Source: Vanilla planifolia
Lineage: Eukaryota; Streptophyta; Magnoliopsida; Asparagales; Orchidaceae
DNA: 64,000 bases
Assembly (NCBI GenBank): GCA_023846275.1
Contig: JAIUJO010001337.1
Location: 123,501 to 187,500, forward strand
Direction of reading: 5' to 3'
Of the stretch, positions 1 to 12,936 are shown piece after piece. The notes below the pieces were generated by a model. The model was given only the letters and a program-made list of their open reading frames with translations. It had not been told where the DNA came from and made no database searches. Position numbers and translations under genes: made by a program. Numbering within the stretch: position 1 is the stretch's first letter; each line of letters opens with the position of its first letter.

Positions 1-690
1 GTATGAGTAGAGTATAGTAGAGTAGAGTAGAGTAGAGGAGAACTAAGTAAGGTTACGGTAGGCTCGACTTGGCTAATTTAGAGTGGAGTAGAGCAGAGCA
101 GAATAGAGCAGTACAAAGAAGAGTAGAACAGTGCATAGCAGACAAAGAATAACAGAGTTAGGTTAGGCTAAGCTAGGCTAGGCTAGAGTCAAGTAGAGTT
201 GAGTAGAGTAGAGTATAGTGGAGTAGAGCTAAGTTAGGTTAGGCTAGGTTAGAGTCAAGTAGAGTATAGTAGAGTAGAGTAAAGCAAAAAATAGCATAGT
301 AGAGTAGAGCAGAGTAGAGTAGAGCATAGTAGAGCAGAGCTTTGTAAAGCATAGTAAAGTAGAGTAGAGCAGAGTTAGGTTAGGATACGTTGTGCTAGAT
401 TAGAGTAAAGTAAGGTAAAGTAAAGTATAGCTTGGTTAGGCTAGGCTAGGTAAAGTTAAACTAAACGAGGCAAGAGTAGAGTAGAGTAGAGTAATAGTAG
501 GGTAGAGTAGTGTAAAGTAGAACAAAGCTGAGTAGAGTAGAGTAGAGTAGAGCAGAGTAAAGTAGAGTAGAATTGAGTTTGGCTAGGTTTTGTTAGGCTT
601 GGCAAGGCTAGAGTAGAATAGTAGAATAGAGTATAGTAGAGTAGAGTATAAGAGTGAAGTAGGGTTAGAGTAGAGTAGAATAGAGCATAG
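1..690 (+). repeat. Higher-order duplication A, copy 1 (partner at 3026)
   Basis: Rare variants here recur in the same order about 3.03 kb downstream. They are GTATGAGTAG (1 and 3026), CTTGGCTAATTTA (68 and 3098), GCTTT-TAAAG-like (339 and 3390), GGTAAAGTTAA with a nearby GAGGCAA (449 and 3484), and GGCAAGGCT followed by the interrupted matrix (601 and 3635). The offset stays between 3025 and 3051, which shows small indels. Similarity fades after about 690. Copy 1 is cut by the window edge. Confidence 0.8.
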
Positions 691-1690
691 CAGAGCACAA
701 TAGTATAGAGTAAAGTAGAGCCAAGCAGAGCAGAGAAGAACAGAGTAGAGCTGAGCTAGGTTTGGCTAGGCTAAGCTAGACTAGGCTAGGCTTGGTTAGA
801 GTAGAGTAGAGTAGTGTAGAGTACAGTAGAGAAGAGTAGAGTAGAGCTTGGTTAGGGCAGGCTAGGCTAAGTTAGGCTAGAGTAGAGTAGAGTAAAGTAG
901 AGTTGAGTAGAGCTAGAATAAGCTAGGCTAGAGTATAGTAGAGTAGAGTAGAATATAGTAGTATAGAGTCGAGTAGATTAGAATAGAATAGAGTAGAGTG
1001 GAGTAGAGTAGAATTGAGTAGAGTAGAGGGGCAGAGAGGAGAGAACAAAAGAGTATAGCAGAGCAAAGGAGAGAAGATAAGAGTAGAGCTGAACAGAGTA
1101 GAGCAGAGTAGAACAAAATAGAGTGGAGCAGAGCAAAGCAATGTAGAGTAAGGAAGAGTAGAGTACAGCTGAGTATAGTAAAGAATAGTAGAGCAGATCA
1201 GAAGAAAGCAGAGTTGAGTAGAGTAGAGCAAGGTTAGGCTCGACTAGGCTAAGCTAGGTTACGTTAGAGTAGAGTAGAGTATTGTAAGTTAGAGTAGAGT
1301 ATAGTAGGGTATAAAATAGCTACTTTAGGCTTGGCTAGTTAGATTATAGAGTTGTGCAAAGTAGAGGAGAGTAGAGTGGAGTGGAGTAGAGTAGAGTAGA
1401 GTAAAGTAAAGATAGGTTAGGTTAAGCTAAGCTAGATTAGGCTAGGCTAGGGTAAGCTTATGCTAGGCTAGAGTAGAGTAGAATAGATTAGAGTAGAGTG
1501 TAGTAGAGCTGAGTAAAGTAGAGTAGATCATGGTTAGGCTAGGCTAGACTAGGCTAGAGTAGAGTAGAGTGGAATAGAACAGAGCAGAAGAGAGAATAGT
1601 AAGGAAGAGTAGAGTAGACCAGTGTAGAGTATAGTAGAGTCGAGCAGAGCTAGATTAGGCTAGGCTAGAGTAGAGTAGAGTAGAGTAGAG

Positions 1691-1716
1691 CTTAGTTTGG
1701 AAATGATATGTTAGGT
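1691..1716. other. Aperiodic island
   Basis: The stretch around TTTGGAAATGATATG does not fit either pentamer flavour. The array resumes on both sides. It could be accumulated mutation or a relic of inserted sequence, and it is too short to identify. Confidence 0.55.
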
Positions 1717-2205
1717 AAGAGTAAAGTAGAATTGAGTAATGTTGATTAGAGTAGAGTAGAATATAGCTGAGTAGAGTCGAGTAGCATAAAGGCTAGGCTT
1801 AAGTGTTATTAAATAGAGTAGTGTAGAGAAGAATAAATTAGACTAGAGTATAATGGAGTAGAGTAGAGGCTAGGCTAGAGAAAAGTATAATAATGTTAGG
1901 TTAGGCTAAGCTAGGGTCCACAAGACTAGAATAGGCCAGGCTGAGTAGAGTATAGTAGAGTAGAGTAGAGCTAAGTTAGGCTAGGCTAGAGTAGAGTAGA
2001 ATAGAGTAGAGTAGAGTAGAGTAGAGCAGAGCAAAGTAGAGCATAGTAAAGCAGAGAGCTAGGTTAGGCTAAGCTAGGCTAGAGTTGAGTCGAGTAAATT
2101 AGAGTTGAGTTAAGCTAGGCTAAGCTTGCTAAGGTTAGAGTAGAGTAGAGTGGAGTATAATAGAGTAGAGTAGAGTAGAATAGAGTTTATTAGAGTAGAG
2201 TAGAG

Positions 2206-2226
2206 GGATTAGGGATTAAGGATTAG
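2206..2226 (+). repeat. Three heptamers of GGATTAR type
   Basis: GGATTAG, GGATTAA and GGATTAG stand head to tail, breaking the five-base period. The run sits between a TAGAG run and a TAGGC-type cassette. It is a local slippage product and too short to be a telomere relic. Confidence 0.75.
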
Positions 2227-3025
2227 TAAGCTTTGTTAGATAAGGCTAGGCTTCACTAGGTTTGGAAAGTCTAGGCTAGAGTAGAGTAGAGAAGAGTAAA
2301 GTAGAGTAGAGTAGGGTGGAGCTAGTTAGGTTTGGTTAGATAAGGCTAGGCTATAGTAGATTAGAGTAGAGTAGGGTAGAGTAGAGTAAAACAATGTAGA
2401 ACAGAGTAGAGCAGAGTAAAGAGAGTAGAGTAGAGCAGTGAAGAGCAGAGCAGAGTAGAGCAAAGTTAAGCTAAGCTAGGATAGGCATGGTTGGGTTAGG
2501 CTATGGCTAGGATAGGTTAGAGTAGAGCAGAGAAGAGGAGAGTGAGGTTAGGCGAGGCTAAGCTAGGCTAAGTTAGAGTAGAGTAGAATAGAATAGACTA
2601 TAATAGAGTAGAGTATAGTAGATTAGAGTAGAGTAGAGCTGGGTCAGGTTAGGCTAGGCTAGGTTAGAATAGAGTATAGTAGAGTAGAGTATAGTAGAGT
2701 AGAGCTAGGTTTGGCTAGGCAAAGCTATGCTTGGCTAGCATAGGATAGGCAAGGCTAGGCTAGAGTAGATTATAATAGAGTAGAGTAGAGTAGAGTAGAG
2801 TAGAGCTTGGTTCGACTAAGGTAGGCTAGGCTAGAGTATTGTAGAGTAGAGCAGAGTAGAGAAGGGCAAAGTAAAGTAGAGAAGAGTAGAGCAGAGCAAA
2901 GTAGAGAAGAGCTAAGCAGAGTAAAGTAGTGTAGAGTAGGGCTAGGTTAGGCTAGATTAGAGTAGAGTAGAGTACAAAAGAGTATAGTAGAGTAGAGTAG
3001 AGCTAGGTTAGGCTAGGCTAGGCTA

Positions 3026-3715
3026 GTATGAGTAGAGTATAGTATAGTAGAGTAGAGTAGATTAGAGCTAAGTTAGGTTAAGTTAGGGTAGGCTTTACTT
3101 GGCTAATTTAGGATGGATGAAAGCAGAGCAGAACAGAGCAGTGCAGAGCAGAGTAGAACAATATAGAGTTGAGTAGAGCATAGCAGAGTTAGGTTAGTAT
3201 AAGCAAGGTTATGCTAAGCTAGGCTAGGCTATGATAGGCTAGGCTAGAGTCAAGCAGAGTAGAGTATAGTAGAGTAGAATGGAATAGAGATAGGTTAGGT
3301 TAGGCTAGGCTTGAGTAAAGTAGAGTACGATAAAGTAGAGTAGAGCATAGCAGAGTAGAGTTGAGTAGTGCAGAGCCTAGTAGAGCAGAGCTTTCCAAAG
3401 AAGAGCAGAGCTAGGTTAGCTAGGTTGGGCTAGATCAGAGTAGAGTAGAGTAAAGAAAAGTTTAGCTTGGTTAGGCTAGGCTAGGTAAAGTTAAGCTAAA
3501 TGAGGCAATAGTAGAGTAGAGTAGAGTATAGTAGGGTAGATTAGAGCGAAGTAGAACAAAGCAGAGCAGAGCAGGGTGCGATAGAGTAGAGCAGAGTAGA
3601 GTAGAGCTAAGCTAGGTTAGGTTTTGCTTGCCTAGGCAAGGCTAAAGTAGAGTAGTAAAATACAATAAAGTATAGTAGAGTAGAGCTAGGTTAGGTTAGG
3701 CAAAGCAAGGCTATA
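3026..3715 (+). repeat. Higher-order duplication A, copy 2
   Basis: This is collinear with the first about 690 bases of the window, sharing the rare variants listed for copy 1. Many point differences and a few cassette-length differences separate the copies. Beyond about 3,715 I could not follow the match, so the 3-kb spacing may not reflect a complete tandem unit. Confidence 0.78.
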
Positions 3716-6700
3716 GTAGAATGGAGAAGAGTTGAGTAAAGTAGAGAAGAGCTGAGCAAAGGAGAGCACAGTAGAGCAGAGTAGAGTAGAGTAGAGTAAA
3801 GATGAATAAAGCAGTGTAGAGTAGAGAAGAATAGAGCAATGCAAAGTGGAGAATAAAAAAGTATATTTAAGTAGAGTCGAGAAGAGTAGAGAAGGGCAAA
3901 GTATAGTAGAGCTAAGTTAGGCTAGGATATGCTAGTGTAGAGTAGAGTAGTTCAGAGTGGAGCTGAGTAGTGTAGAGTATAATAGTTTAGAGCTTGGATT
4001 TGCTAGGCTAGGCTTTGCTAAGTTAGAGTATAATGGAGTGGAGTAGAGTATAATAGAGTATAGCAGAGTAGAGTTGAGTAGAGTTGAGTAGAGTAGAGCA
4101 GAGCTAGGTTAGGTTAGGCTAAGTTAGGCCAAGCTAGGCTAGAATAGGTTAGGCTTGGAAAGAATAGAGTAGAGTATAGTACATTAGTGCAGAGTCGACT
4201 AGAGTAAAGCAGAGCTAGGTTTGGCATGGCGAAGCTAGGCTTGGCTAGGCAAGGCTTAAGAGGAGTAGAGTTGAGTAGAGCAGAGCAGACTAGTACAGAA
4301 TACAGATGTGAAAAGTAGAGTACAACAGAGTAGTGTAGAGCAAAGCCGAGCTAAGTAAGGTTAGCTAAGCTAGGCTAGGCTAGGTTAGGTTAGGCTAGGC
4401 TATGCTATGTTATAATAGAGTACAGAAGAGTAGAGAAGAACAGGGTAGAGTAGAGTTGAGAAGAGTAGAGCTAGGGTAAGCTAGGCTAGCCTTGGCTAGA
4501 GTAGAGTAGAGTAAAGTTAAGTTAAGTTAAGCTAGGCTAGGCTTGAGTATAGAGTAGCACAGAGTAGGGTAGGTAGAGTATTGTAGAGAAGAGAGGAGCA
4601 AAGCGTAGCAGAGTAGAGTAGAGCAGAGTAGTGCAGAACAGAGAAGAGCAGAGCAGAGTAGAGCAGAGTAAAATAGAGTAGAGCAGAGCAGAGTAGAGCC
4701 GAGTGGAGTAGAGTAGAGTAGAGCTAAGTTAGGCTAAGTTAGGCTAGGCTCAGCTAGCTTAGAGTAGATTATAGTAGAGTAGAGTAGAGTATAATATAGT
4801 AGAGTATACTATTGTAGAGTATAGTAGTGTGGAGTATAGTAAGGTTAGGATAGGTTAGGCTTGTCTAGGTTAGGCTAGGGTCAGTTAGGCTAGGCTAGAG
4901 TAATGTAGAGTAGAGTAGAGTAAAGTAGAGTAGAGTAGAGTATAGTATAATGGAGTGGAGTAGGGTGGAATAAAGCTAGGCTAAGTTAGGCTAGAGTAAA
5001 GTAAAGTAGAGTAGAGTAGAGTAGAGTACAATGTAGTAGAGTAGAGCAGAACAGAGTAGAGCATAGTAGAACAGAGTGAAGCAAGTATAGTGGAGTAGTG
5101 TAGAGTTGAGTTGAGTAGAGTAGAGTGCAGTAGAGTAGAGCAAAGCTAAGTTAGGCTAGGCTAAAGTTGAGTAGAATTGAGTAGGGTAGAGTAGAGTAGA
5201 GTAAAGCTAGGTTTGGCTAGGCTATGTTAGGTTTGGCTTGGTTAAAGTAGAGTATACTAGAGTGAAGTAGAGTAGAAAAGAGTATAGTAGAGTATAATAA
5301 AGTAGGGTAGAGTAGTAAAGTAGAGTAGAGCAAGGTTAGGCTTGGCTTGGCTAGGTTAGGATAGGATAGGCTAAGCTAGGCAAGAGTAGAGTCGAGTAGA
5401 GTAGAGTTGAGTTGAGTAGAGTAGAGTAGAGCTAGGTTGGGCTAGGCTTGCTTGAGTACAGTAGAGTAGAGTATAGTAGAGTACAGTAGAGCAAAGTAAA
5501 GAAGAGTAGAGTAGAATAGAGCATACCATAGTAGAGGAGAGAAGAGTAGGGTGGAGCAGAGCATGGTTAGGCTAGACTAAGCTAAGTTAGGTTAGGCTTG
5601 AGTAAAGTAAAGTAGAGTAGAGGTGAATAGAGTATAGCTAGGCTTGAGTAAAGTAAAGTAGAGTAATGTATAGTAGAGTTATGTTAGGCTAGGGTAGACA
5701 AGGTTAGTGTAGGCTAGGTAAGGCTGGGCAAGAGTAGAGTAGAATAGACCTTAATTAGGCTAGGCTAAGCTTGGTTAGGTTAGAGCAAAGTAGAGTAGAG
5801 TTGACCAGAGCAGACAAGAGCAAAGCAATGTAGAGAAGAGTAGAGTAGAGCAGAATAGAGTACAATAGTGTAGTGTAGAGTAGAGTTTAGTATAATATAG
5901 TAAAGTAAAGTATAGTAGAGTAGAGCAGAGTAGAACAAAATAGAGTAGAGTAGAGTAGAGCAGCATAGAGCAAAGAAGAACAGAGTGGAGTAGTGTAGAG
6001 TAGAGTATGGTTGAGCAGAGCAGAGTAGAGTAGAGTAGAGCTATGTTAGGTGAGGCTAGGCTATGCTACGCCAGGTTAGAGTATTGTAGAGTAGAGTAGA
6101 GCGGAGTTGAGTTAGGTTAGGTTAGACAAGGCTAGGTTGGGCTAGGCAAGAGTAGAGTAATAGAGCAGAGTATAGTAGAGTAAAGCTAGGTTAGGCTAGA
6201 TTAGGTTAGGCTTGGCTCGACTAGGCTAGAGTTGAGTAGAGTAGAGTATACTAGAGTTAAGCAGAGTAGAGTAGAGTTGAGTTGAATAGAACAGAATAAA
6301 GCTTAATAGAGTAGAGTAGAGTAGAGCAGATTAGGACAAAGCAGAGTAGAGCATAGTAGAGCTAGGTTAGGTAAGGTTAAGTTAGAGTAGAATAGAGAAT
6401 AGTAGAGTAGAGTAGAGTATAATATAGTAGAGGTGAGCTAGGTTAAGTTAGGCTAGGCAAGTCAAAGTTAAGCAAGAGTAAGAGAGTAGAGTAGAGCTAA
6501 GATAGGCTAGGCTAAGGTTGGCTAAGGTTGAGTAAAATAGAATAGAATAAAGTAGAGTTGAGTATAGTAGAGTTGAGTTGAGCAGAGTAGAGCAAAGTAA
6601 AGAAGAGTAGAGTATAGTAGTGTAGAGTAGAGTAGAGTAGAGCAAAGCAGAGGAGAGCAATGCAGAGAATAAAAAAGCCTAGAAGAGTAGAGTAGAGCAG

Positions 6701-7234
6701 AGCAAAGTAAAGCAGAGTTATGTTAGGATAGGCTAGATGAGGCTATCCTAGAGTAAAGTAGAGTAAAGTAGAGTAGAATAGAGTAGAGTGGACAAAGGTT
6801 AGGATATGTTAGAGTAAAGTAGAGTTGATTAGAGTAGGGTATTGTAGAGTAAAGTACAGTAGAACTAGGTTAGGCTAGCATAGGCTAGGCAAGGGTAGAT
6901 TAGGCTAGGCTAGGCTTTAGTAGAGTAGAGTAGAGTAGAGTAGAGTAGAGCTAGTTTAGCCTAGGCTATACTAGACTAGGCTAAACTAAGCTAGAGTAGA
7001 GTAGAGTAGAGTAGACTAGAGTGGAGCAGACCAGATTAGAGTAGAGCAGCACAAAGCAGAATGGTGTAGAGCAGAGTAAAGCAAAGCAGAGCAGAGTACA
7101 GTAGATCGAGGTTAGGCTTGGCTCGATTAGAGTAGAGTAGAGCAAGGTCAAGCTAGGCAAGGCTAGAGTAGAGTAGAGTAGAGTGGAGTGGAGTAGATTA
7201 GAGTAGAGTAGAGTAGAGTAGAGTAGAGTAGAAT

Positions 7235-7283
7235 AGAGGAGAGGAGAGGAAAGGAGAGGAGAGGAAAGGAGAGGAGAGGAGAG
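7235..7283 (+). repeat. Homopurine AGGAG patch
   Basis: Forty-nine bases hold no pyrimidine, built of GAGGA/GGAAA units, that is TAGAG units with T changed to G. It sits inside a TAGAG block with no cassette nearby. Confidence 0.88.
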
Positions 7284-10200
7284 TAGATTAAAGTAGAGTA
7301 GAGTAGATCAAAGCAAAGTGGAACAGAGAAGAAATAAAGCAAAGTAGAGTAGAGTGAAGTAGTGTAGAGCAAAATAGAGTAGAGCTAAGTTTGGTTAGGT
7401 AAGGCTAAGCTAGGCTAGAGTAGAGTAGAATAAAGTAAATTAGAGCTGAGCTAGGTTAGGTTAGGCTAGACTTGGCTGGAGTAGAGTAATAGAGTAGAGT
7501 ATAATAGAGAATAGGTAGGTTAGGCTAGGTTAGGTTAGACTTGGTTTGGCTTGGCTACACTAAAGTAGAGTAGAGTGGAGTAGAATATAATATAGTAGAG
7601 TACAGCAAAGTTGTGTAGAGAAGAGTAGAGTAGAGCATAGTAGACCAAAGTAGAGAAGAGCAGAGCATAGCATACCATAGTAGAGTAGAGTACAGCAGAG
7701 CATAGCAAGGTTAGGAAAGGATAGGTTAGGCTATATTAGTGTTGGTTAGGCCAGAGTAGAATCAAGTAGAGTAGAGTAGAATAGAGTAGAGTAGAGTAGA
7801 GCTAAGCTAGGTTAGGTTAGGCTAGGCTAGGCTATCCTAATCTAAAGTAGGAGAGTAGAGTAGAGTAGAGCTAGGTTAAGCTACATGTGGTAAGGCTAGG
7901 TCTAGGCTAGAGTAGAGTAGAATAAAGTAAAGTAGGGTACATTAGAGTAGAGCAGAGCAGAGGAGAGCAATAAAGAGCAGAGCAGAGCGAAGCAGAGCAG
8001 AGAATAGTGGAGCAAGAAGAAAAAAGCAGAGCAAAGTAGAGCATAACAAAGTAAAGCAGAGCTATGTTAGGCTAAGTTAGGCTAAGCCAGGCAAAAGTAG
8101 AGCAGAGTAATGTACAAGAGAGTAGAGTAGAGTAGAGCGAGGTTATAAAAGGCTAGGCTTGTTTAGAGTAGAGTAAAGTAGAATAGACTAGAGTAGAGTA
8201 GAGTAAGGCAGAGTAGAGTAAAGTAGAGCTGGGTTTGGCTGGGCTAAGCTATGCTAGGCTAGGCTCAGCTCCACTAGGGTATGCTGAGCTAAGATTGAGT
8301 AGAGAAGAGTAGAGTATAGTAGAGTAGAGTAGAGCTAGGTTAGGTTAGGCTAGGCTAGGCTAGAGTAGAGTAGAGTATAGTAGAGAGAAGAAGAGTAGAG
8401 TAGAGCAAAGCAAAGTAGAGTAGAGCAGAGTAGTGCAAAGCATAGCAGAGTAGAGCATAACTCAGCTGAGTAGAGCAGAGCAAAGTTAGACTAGGTTAGG
8501 CTGGGCTAAGTTGGGCTATGTTAGGCTAGGTTAAATTAAAGTAGAGTAGAGCAGAGTAGAGTATAGTAGAGTGGAGTAAAGAAGAGTAGAAAAGAACTAA
8601 GTTAGGCTAGGCTAGCTATACTAGAGTAGAGTAGAGTGGAGTAAAGTAAAGTATAGCTAATTTAGGCTAGGAAAGGTTAGGTTACAGTAAACTATAGAAA
8701 AGTAGAGTTGAGTAGAGTATAGCTAAGTTAGGCTAGGCTAAGGTCGGCTAGGGTAAGCTATGCAAGGATAGGCTAGGCTAGAGTAGAGTAGACTAGAGTA
8801 TAATAGAGTAGAGTATAGTATAATAGAGTAGAGCTAGGTTAGGTTAGACAAGGCAAGGCTAGGCTATGATAGGCAAGGCTAGAGTAGAGTAGTGTAAAGA
8901 AGTTTAGAGTTAGGTTAGGCTAGGTTTGGCAAGGCTAGGCTAAGCTAGAGTACAATATAGTAGTGTAACGTAGAGTAGAGTAGAGTACAATATAGTATAA
9001 TTGAGTAGAATATAATAAAGTATAGTATAGTAGAGTAGAGCAGACCAGAGCTAGGTTAGGCTAGGGTAGGCTAAGCAAGGCTATATTAGAGTAGAGTAGA
9101 AGATAATAGAGAAGAGTAGACCTAGATTAGACTATGGTAGGCAAGGGTAGGTTGGGCTAGGTTAGGCTAGGGAGGAGTATAATATAATAGAACGAAGTAT
9201 AGTATAGCAAGATTAGGCTAGGCTAGAGTATAATAGAGTAGAGTAGAGTAGAGAGGAGTAGAGAGGAGAAGAGTTGAGTAAAGTAGAGTAGAGTAGAGTA
9301 GATGACTGATAATGAGAGGAGAAGAGAGGACAGAGGGCATAGTAGAGCTAAGAAGAGCATAAAAGAGCAAAGCAGAGTAGATTAGAGTGGAGTAGAGTAG
9401 AGCAGAGTAGAGCAAAGAAGAGCCGAGCAGAGCAAACCAAAGATAAGAAAGGAAGAGCATAATAGAGTAGAAGAGAGTAGACAAGAGTAAAGAAAAGTAG
9501 GATAGAATAGAGTAGAGTAGAGCAGAGTAAAGCAGAGTAGAGTAGAATTAGCTTATGCTAGGCTAGGCTAAGCTAGGCTAGAGTAGAATAGAGTATAATA
9601 GAGTAGAGTAGAGTATAACAGAGCTAGGTCAGGCGAGAGAATAGTATAGTAGAGTAGAGTGGAGTAGTGAGGAGCAGAGTAGAGTAGAGTAGAGGAAAGT
9701 GGAGCAGAGTAGAGCATAGCAGAGTTGAGCATAGTGGAACAGAGCAGAGCAGAGAAAACCAGAGTAAAGCTAGGTTAGGCAATGCTAGGCTTGAGTAGAG
9801 CAAACTAGTATTATAGTGGAGTAAAGTTTAGTGAAGTAGAGCTAAATTAGAATAGGCTAGGCTAGGCTATGTTAGGGTAGGATAGAGTAAAGTAAACAAG
9901 AGTAATGTTAAGCCAGGTTAGGCTAAGTTAGGATAGGCTATGGTAGCAAGGCTAAGCTAAGCTAGGCTAGAGTAGAGTAGAGTAGAGTATAGTAGAGTAA
10001 AGTTGAGTAAGGTAGAGTAGAATAGAGTAGAGCTAGGTTTGGTTAAGCTTGCTAGGCAATGTAGGCTAAGCTAAGCTAGAGTAGAGTAAAGTAAAGCTAA
10101 GTCAGATTAGGCTAGGTTAGGCTAAGCAAGGCTAGGCTAAAGTAGAGTAAAGTGGAGTAGAGCAGAGTAGATAAGAGCAGAGTAGAGTAAAGTAGAGTAG

Positions 10201-10382
10201 AGTATAGTAGAGTGGATCATAGTAGAGTAGAGTAGAGCAAAATGGAGTAGAGTAGAGCTATATTAGGCTAGGCTAGGTTTGGCTAGGCTAAGAAAGGCAA
10301 GGCTAGGCTTGGCTAGGATAAAGTAGAGTAGAGTAAAGCTAAGTAGATTAGAGTAGAGTAAAGTATATTAGAGTAGAGTAGA

Positions 10383-10457
10383 GCTTTGTTAGGGAAGGCT
10401 AAGCTAGCTAGGCTAGGCTAAGCTAGGCTATGGTAAGCAAGGTTGGGTTAGGCTAGA
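10383..10457 (+). repeat. Long TAGGC-type cassette
   Basis: About 75 bases of TAGGC, TAAGC, TTAGG and AAGGC units lie here between TAGAG blocks. Most cassettes are 20-50 bases, so this one is expanded. It contains GCTAGCTAGG, a one-base-short junction of two units. Confidence 0.8.
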
Positions 10458-11524
10458 GTAGAGCAGAGTAGAGTAAAGTGGAGTAGAGTAGGGTAGAATA
10501 GAGCTTGGTTAGGCTAGGCTAAGCTAGAGTAAGTATTAAAGGAGGGTAGAGTAGAGTAGAGTAGGGCAAAGGATAATGGAGCAGAGCATAGAAGAGCAAG
10601 GAAGAGTAGAGCATAGCAGAGTAGAGTAGAGCTAGGTTAAGCAAAGCAAGTCTAAGCTAACTTAGGCTAGGCTAGGCAAGGATATATTAAATTATAGTAG
10701 AGGAGAGCTCAGTTAGGCTAGACAAGGAGAGGTTAGAGTATAGTAGGGTAGAGTAGAGTATAGTATAATAGAGTAGAGTATAATAGAGAAGAGTCGAGTA
10801 GAAGAGAGGAGAAGAGAGTGGAGTAGAGTAGAGCAGAGCAGAGCAAAGCAGAGTATATTAGAGGAGAGTGGAAGAGCAAAGCAGAGCGATGTAGAACAGA
10901 GTAGAGTAGAGCAGAGTAGTATAAAATTGGGCAGAGAAGAGTAGAGCAAATTATAGTAGAGCATTGGAAGGTTAGGCTATGCTAAGCTAATCTATGCTAG
11001 AGTAGAGTAGAGCAAGTTTATGCTAGGCTAGGATAGGCTAGGCTCGGATATAATAAATTAGAGTAGAGTAGATTAGAGTGGAGCAGAGTAGAGTAGAGTA
11101 GAATAGAGTGGAGTAAAGTAGAGTAGAGATTGGTTGGGCTAGGCTAAATTAGGCTTGGTTGGGATAAGCTAGCATAGAGTAGAGTTGAGATGAGTGGAGT
11201 AGAGTAGAGTAGAGCTAGGTTAGGCTAAGTTAAGATAGAGTATAACAAAGTAGAGTAGAGTAGAGTAGATTAGAGTAGAGAGAAATAGAGTAGAGTAGAG
11301 TAGAGCAGAGTAAAGTAGAGCTGAGTAGAGTAGAGCAAAGTAGAGCAAAGTAGAGCAGAGTAGAGCAGAGCTAGGTTAGGCAAAGGTAGGTTAGGCTATG
11401 CAAGAGTTGTGTAGATTAGAGCTAAATGGGTATGGCTAGGCTAGGCTTGGTTATAGTAGAGTAGGGTGGAGTAAAGTAGAGTGGAGTAGATTAAAATATA
11501 GTATAGTAAAGTAGATTAGAGATT

Positions 11525-11552
11525 GGTTAGGTTAGGTTAGGTTAGGTTAGGA
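11525..11552 (+). repeat. Longest run of GGTTA units noticed
   Basis: Five perfect GGTTA units stand inside a cassette about 60 bases long (11,521-11,583). The motif equals the arthropod-type telomere repeat, but the run is short, internal, and flanked on both sides by normal cassette variants. Confidence 0.85.
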
Positions 11553-12850
11553 TAGGTTAGGCTGAGATAGGTTAGGCTAGGCAAAAGTAGAGTAGAGTAG
11601 AGTAGAATAGAGTAGAGTATTGCAAAGTTAGGTAAGGCTTAGATAGAGTACAATAGAGCAGAGTAGAGAAGAGCAGAGCAGAGTAGAGCAAAGTAGAGCT
11701 GAGTTAAGTAGAGCAGAGTAGAGCAGAGCAAAGCTGAGTAGAGCTAAGTTAAGCTAGACTAAGTTGGGTTAAGCTAGGCTAAAGTAATGTAGATAAGAGC
11801 TAGGTTGGGCTTGGCTAAGCTAAGCTTGGTTAGAATAGAGAAGAGTAGGTAGAGATGAGTAGAATTAAGTAGAATAGAGTAGAGTAGAGTAGAGTATAGC
11901 TAGGTTAGGCTAAGCTAGGCTTGGCTTGGCTAGGTTTGGCTAGGCTATTCTAGGCTTGGCAAGAGTAGAGTAGAGTAGAGTAGAGTAGAGTAAAGTAGAG
12001 TAGAGCTTGGTTAGGCTAGGCTTGGCTGGAGTACAATATAGTGGAGTTGAGTAGAGTACGATAGAATGGAGTAGAGCATAACCTAGCAAAGTAGAAAAGA
12101 GCAAAGTAAAGCAAAAAAGAGCAGAGCTGAGCTGAGCAAAGCTAGGTTATGCTAGGCTAGGTGAGGCTAGGCTAAGCTAGGCAAAGCAAGACTAGAGTAG
12201 AGCTGAGTAGAGCTAAGGCTAGGCAATGCTAGGTCAAAATAGAGTAAAGTTAAGCAAGGCTAGGCTAGGATAGGGTAGGCTAGGTATGGCTAAGCTAGAG
12301 TTGAGTATAATAAAGTATAGTAGAGTATAGAAGAGTATAGTAGAGTAGAGTGGAGTTGAGAAGAGTAGAGGAGAGCAGAGCAGAGAAGAGTTAAGCGAAG
12401 CAGAGTAGAGTAGAGCAGAGCAGAGTAGAGACGAGATAGTGCAACTCAGAGAAGAGTAGAGTAGAGTAGAGTAGAGCAGAGCAGAGTAGAATAGAGCAGA
12501 ATAGAGTAGTGTTAAGTTAGGCTAGGTAAGACAAGGCTAAGCTAGGCTAAGTTTGCTTAGAGTAGAGTAGAGTATAGTAGAGCTAGGTTAGGCTAGGTTT
12601 GAATAGAGTAGAGTAGAATCGAGTAAAGTGGAGTAGAGAAAGAGTAAAGTAGAGCAAGATTGGGTTAGGCTAGGCTTGAGTAGGGTAGAGTATAGTAGAG
12701 TAAAGCAGAAAAGGGTAGAGAAGAGTAGAGCAAAGCTGAGTCGAGCAGAGCAGAGCAAAGTGGAGTAGACTAGAGCTAGGTTTGTTTAGGTTAGGCTAGG
12801 CTAGGCTATGTTGGAGTAAAGTATATTAGAGTAGAGTAAAGAAGAATAAA

Positions 12851-12882
12851 GCGGGTTAGGATAGGCCAGTCGACGCTAGGTT
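12851..12882. other. CpG-bearing cassette variant
   Basis: GCGGGTTAGG followed by GTCGACGCTAGG puts three CpG in about 25 bases, in a satellite whose consensus units contain none. It is otherwise a cassette-like segment. Confidence 0.6.
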
Positions 12883-12936
12883 TGAGAAGAGTAGAGTAGA
12901 GTATGGTAGAATAGAGTAGAGTAGAATAAATTAGAG

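Noticed and set aside
11525..11552. Telomere or interstitial telomere tract
   Set aside because: Only five perfect GGTTA units within a mixed cassette. The array as a whole is TAGAG/TAGGC and continues for more than 50 kb on the right.
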